64,000 nucleotides of DNA from Dysgonomonas mossii (lineage in GTDB: Bacteria > Bacteroidota > Bacteroidia > Bacteroidales > Dysgonomonadaceae). Location of the stretch: the NCBI RefSeq assembly GCF_004569505.1, contig NZ_SPPK01000004.1, positions 62,001-126,000 on the forward strand, in the 5' to 3' direction. Made by a program: the position numbers and the translations under genes. Each line of letters begins with the position of its first letter. The first letter of the stretch is position 1. Positions 62,163 to 64,000 of this stretch are shown piece by piece. The notes beneath the pieces were generated by a model. The model searched no databases. It had not been told where the DNA came from and worked only from the letters and a program-made list of their open reading frames with translations.

Positions 62163-63761
62163 TTATATCCTTACAATTTTATCTGATACATATTCAAAAT
62201 CTTTTAGGTGAGTCGCCATTAAAATTGTAATGTCGGGATATTCACGTTTTATATTCTGAAATATAGCAATAGCATTTTCGGAGCTAATACCGGCTGTTGG
62301 TTCATCCACAACTAATAGTTGTGGCTTTTTAAGCAAGGCTTGTGCCAGAAGTAATTTCTTACGCTGCCCACCACTCAGAATTTCGCCGTTTTCTCCTAAC
62401 CAGCTATCTAGTCCATCAGGAAGCGATAAACGCCAGCTAGTAAGATCTACTGTATCTAGTACGTGTTCAATAGCTTCGTCCGGATGATCTTCAAAATTTT
62501 CGCGCAATGTTCCCGTTAATAAATAAGCTTTTTGGGTAACATAAATACATTCAGGAACAGGTAGATGTGACAATTCAATATCGTTATTCCATACTAACGA
62601 TCCACATCTACGGTATTCAGGATAAAAAAGGCTGTTTAACAAAGTCGTTTTTCCTTTTCCAGTCTCTCCGAATAGTGAAATCCATTCACCTTTTTTTATT
62701 TCTAATGACACCTCTGAAGTAGTCACAGATGTCTCGGGGATCATTGCACTCACATTTTTAAGACTTAGGCTCTCCATTTTTGAATGTACGATTACAGTTT
62801 CCAGAGGTTTCTCCCCATCCTTGATAATCCTATCAACATCTTCAACTTGATGAGCAACAGCACTCTTTTCCGATTTTCCCGAAAATAGCATTTCTGCCAA
62901 TTCGGCCTGTGCCATAATACCGAAAAATATCCCGATGGCTGTAGGTGCATCTATACCATTACCATATGAACTCCATAGTAAAAGCGATGCAATATAACTA
63001 AAACCGAGTCCCGCAATTAGCTGCAACCAGAATGAATTGGTTTGTAACTTGTCTTCCAATTGCTCGAGGCGTAATAGCCGTTGTTCGTATTGTTCGATAA
63101 CTTTCTCTTCCAAACTGTATTTCGATATTTCTATTCTCCCTCTAAAGCTTTGTATAAGAAGCAGATTGTTCTCTTCGCGGCATATCTTTAGTTCTTCATA
63201 GAGTTTTCTGTTTTTCCTGAAAATTAATTGAGGAATAATAAATAAAAGAATAGCAGATGAAATCAAAAATTCTATTGCAATGACTTGAGAAAAGAAAATA
63301 AGAAAGAAAAAATATATACTGAGTGAAAAGATTAGTGCTGTAAAAGGTAAAAGCCACAAAAGAATGTGGTTCAATATCTGGTCGATTCCATGTGTACTGT
63401 TCTCTAGTAGTGTTGAATTATTATTTACCTGTTTTTTGAAATAGGGAAATCTGGCCACGGACTGAAAAATTCTCAATTGCAAGCTCTGTTGAGCGTCTAG
63501 TGTGGCTTTGTGGTTTTCCAATCGCTCAAAGTATCTTGCAGCCGTTCTGAAAAATGCCATTAAACGGATTATAGCAGATGGTACCAGATACGAAAAAGTA
63601 GTGCTCGCAGTAACAAACACCACACTACAGATCGCCAAAAACCATCCGGATATAGCAGGAAGGGCAATAAAAGAGATCGTCCACAATAGTAGAAGAAATG
63701 TACCTCGCAACCATTTGCCTGCTAAAGGCTTTAATATATATACTCTTATAAATTTATTCAT
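62163..63761 (-). CDS. cydC: CydC-like ABC transporter subunit
   Basis: A 532-residue permease-ATPase fusion. About six TM helices fill residues 15-300, with the CydC-like stretch RTAARYFERLENHKATLDAQ near residue 72. The ATPase domain has Walker A GETGKGKTT, signature LSGGQRKK and Walker B LLVVDEPTAG. CydDC exports reducing thiols and supports assembly of cytochrome bd oxidase. Its start overlaps the end of the cydD-like gene by 8 bp. No cydAB genes are in the window, so the call rests on sequence and on the pair. Confidence 0.82.
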   Translation of the reverse strand: MNKFIRVYILKPLAGKWLRGTFLLLLWTISFIALPAISGWFLAICSVVFVTASTTFSYLVPSAIIRLMAFFRTAARYFERLENHKATLDAQQSLQLRIFQSVARFPYFKKQVNNNSTLLENSTHGIDQILNHILLWLLPFTALIFSLSIYFFFLIFFSQVIAIEFLISSAILLFIIPQLIFRKNRKLYEELKICREENNLLLIQSFRGRIEISKYSLEEKVIEQYEQRLLRLEQLEDKLQTNSFWLQLIAGLGFSYIASLLLWSSYGNGIDAPTAIGIFFGIMAQAELAEMLFSGKSEKSAVAHQVEDVDRIIKDGEKPLETVIVHSKMESLSLKNVSAMIPETSVTTSEVSLEIKKGEWISLFGETGKGKTTLLNSLFYPEYRRCGSLVWNNDIELSHLPVPECIYVTQKAYLLTGTLRENFEDHPDEAIEHVLDTVDLTSWRLSLPDGLDSWLGENGEILSGGQRKKLLLAQALLKKPQLLVVDEPTAGISSENAIAIFQNIKREYPDITILMATHLKDFEYVSDKIVRI

Positions 63762-64000
63762 GACTCATTTGCTCCCCCCAGTTTAAATTTACGATTGTAT
63801 TAGCTACATTATCGAACATTTTCTCATGAGAAGCGACTATAACCAATCGGTCTTCTGCTAATTTCATTATCTCCGGAATGATAATTTCGATTGTATCCGG
63901 ATCCAGATTGGCTGTAGGTTCATCCAATATTGCTATTGGTTTTGGATACAACATCATTCGGGCAAGTGTAACTAATTGTTTTTCTCCTCCTGACAGTTGT
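63754..64000 (-). CDS. cydD: CydD-like ABC transporter subunit, C-terminal end (cut by window edge)
   Basis: Only the last 82 residues are visible. They show the ABC signature QLSGGEKQ at the very edge, Walker B PIAILDEPTANLDP and the H-loop VIVASHEKM, then a stop at 63754, overlapping cydC by 8 bp. The upstream part, with the permease domain and Walker A, lies outside the window. Confidence 0.8.
   Translation of the reverse strand, partial: QLSGGEKQLVTLARMMLYPKPIAILDEPTANLDPDTIEIIIPEIMKLAEDRLVIVASHEKMFDNVANTIVNLNWGEQMSHE

Noticed and set aside
1..64000. CRISPR arrays, rRNA genes or complete insertion sequences
   Set aside because: No regular spaced repeats, rRNA sequence or transposase genes were seen in either strand.

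Overview
The window looks like a chromosomal segment of a Bacteroidota bacterium, most likely order Bacteroidales. Support: Bacteroidetes-type promoter boxes (TAnnTTTG at -7), a UpxY-type antiterminator leading a capsule locus, GG-leader peptide machinery, TonB-type outer-membrane barrels and a fused RibBA. A Dysgonomonadaceae-like host is my inference from gene order (lptF/G-like, ribBA, aminotransferase, carA, carB); no search was run.

Layout. (1) 1-6.6 kb, minus strand: housekeeping genes carB (cut by the window edge), carA, an aspartate-type aminotransferase, ribBA and an LptF/LptG-family permease. (2) 6.84-22.47 kb: a CAU-anticodon tRNA gene occupied by a mobilizable element of about 15.5 kb. 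It is bounded by 18-bp core repeats and has a 25-bp direct repeat just inside each end. It carries an excisionase-like HTH protein, a G+C-rich oriT-like stretch, mobC, a MOBP-type relaxase, a membrane coiled-coil protein and, next to the right end, a tyrosine recombinase. (3) The element's cargo, 10.9-20.7 kb, is visibly A+T-rich and looks like an unusual ribosomally made peptide (RiPP) locus. It has a double-glycine precursor with a Cys/Asn-rich core, a radical SAM/SPASM maturase, a C39 peptidase ABC exporter, a short one-TM protein, a DXD glycosyltransferase, an outer-membrane barrel, an E1/ThiF-like enzyme overlapping an acyltransferase-like gene by 103 bp, and a divergent LuxR-type regulator. 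This is the best candidate for an undescribed system.

(4) 22.5-30.1 kb: small accessory genes (DUF3788 with a frameshift, YdeI-like, GyrI-like, WYL regulator, two VOC proteins, two GNATs, AlkD-like, AraC) and a decayed RNA-ligase-like gene. (5) 30.6-34.7 kb: a glycine betaine/proline ABC operon of OpuA type with its own outer-membrane porin gene. (6) 35.6-54.7 kb: a capsule/O-antigen-type locus. A tyrosine recombinase gene is followed by a 144-bp segment between perfect 23-bp inverted repeats; the only good promoter box in it points away from the locus, so this assembly probably shows the OFF state. Then come upxY, a WecA-like initiating transferase, Wza-like and Wzc-like export proteins, rmlA-rmlC-rmlB, two tandem hexapeptide acyltransferases, an SDR sugar reductase, Wzy, Wzx, three related CgeB-like glycosyltransferases, a Gfo/Idh dehydrogenase, an unknown protein and a small winged-helix protein. 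(7) 54.9-61.4 kb: AraC regulator divergent from an RND efflux operon. (8) 61.5-64 kb: a NimA-like flavoprotein and cydC/cydD (cydD cut by the window edge).

Coordinates and residue numbers were worked out by eye. Family calls rest on recognised motifs, not on database searches.
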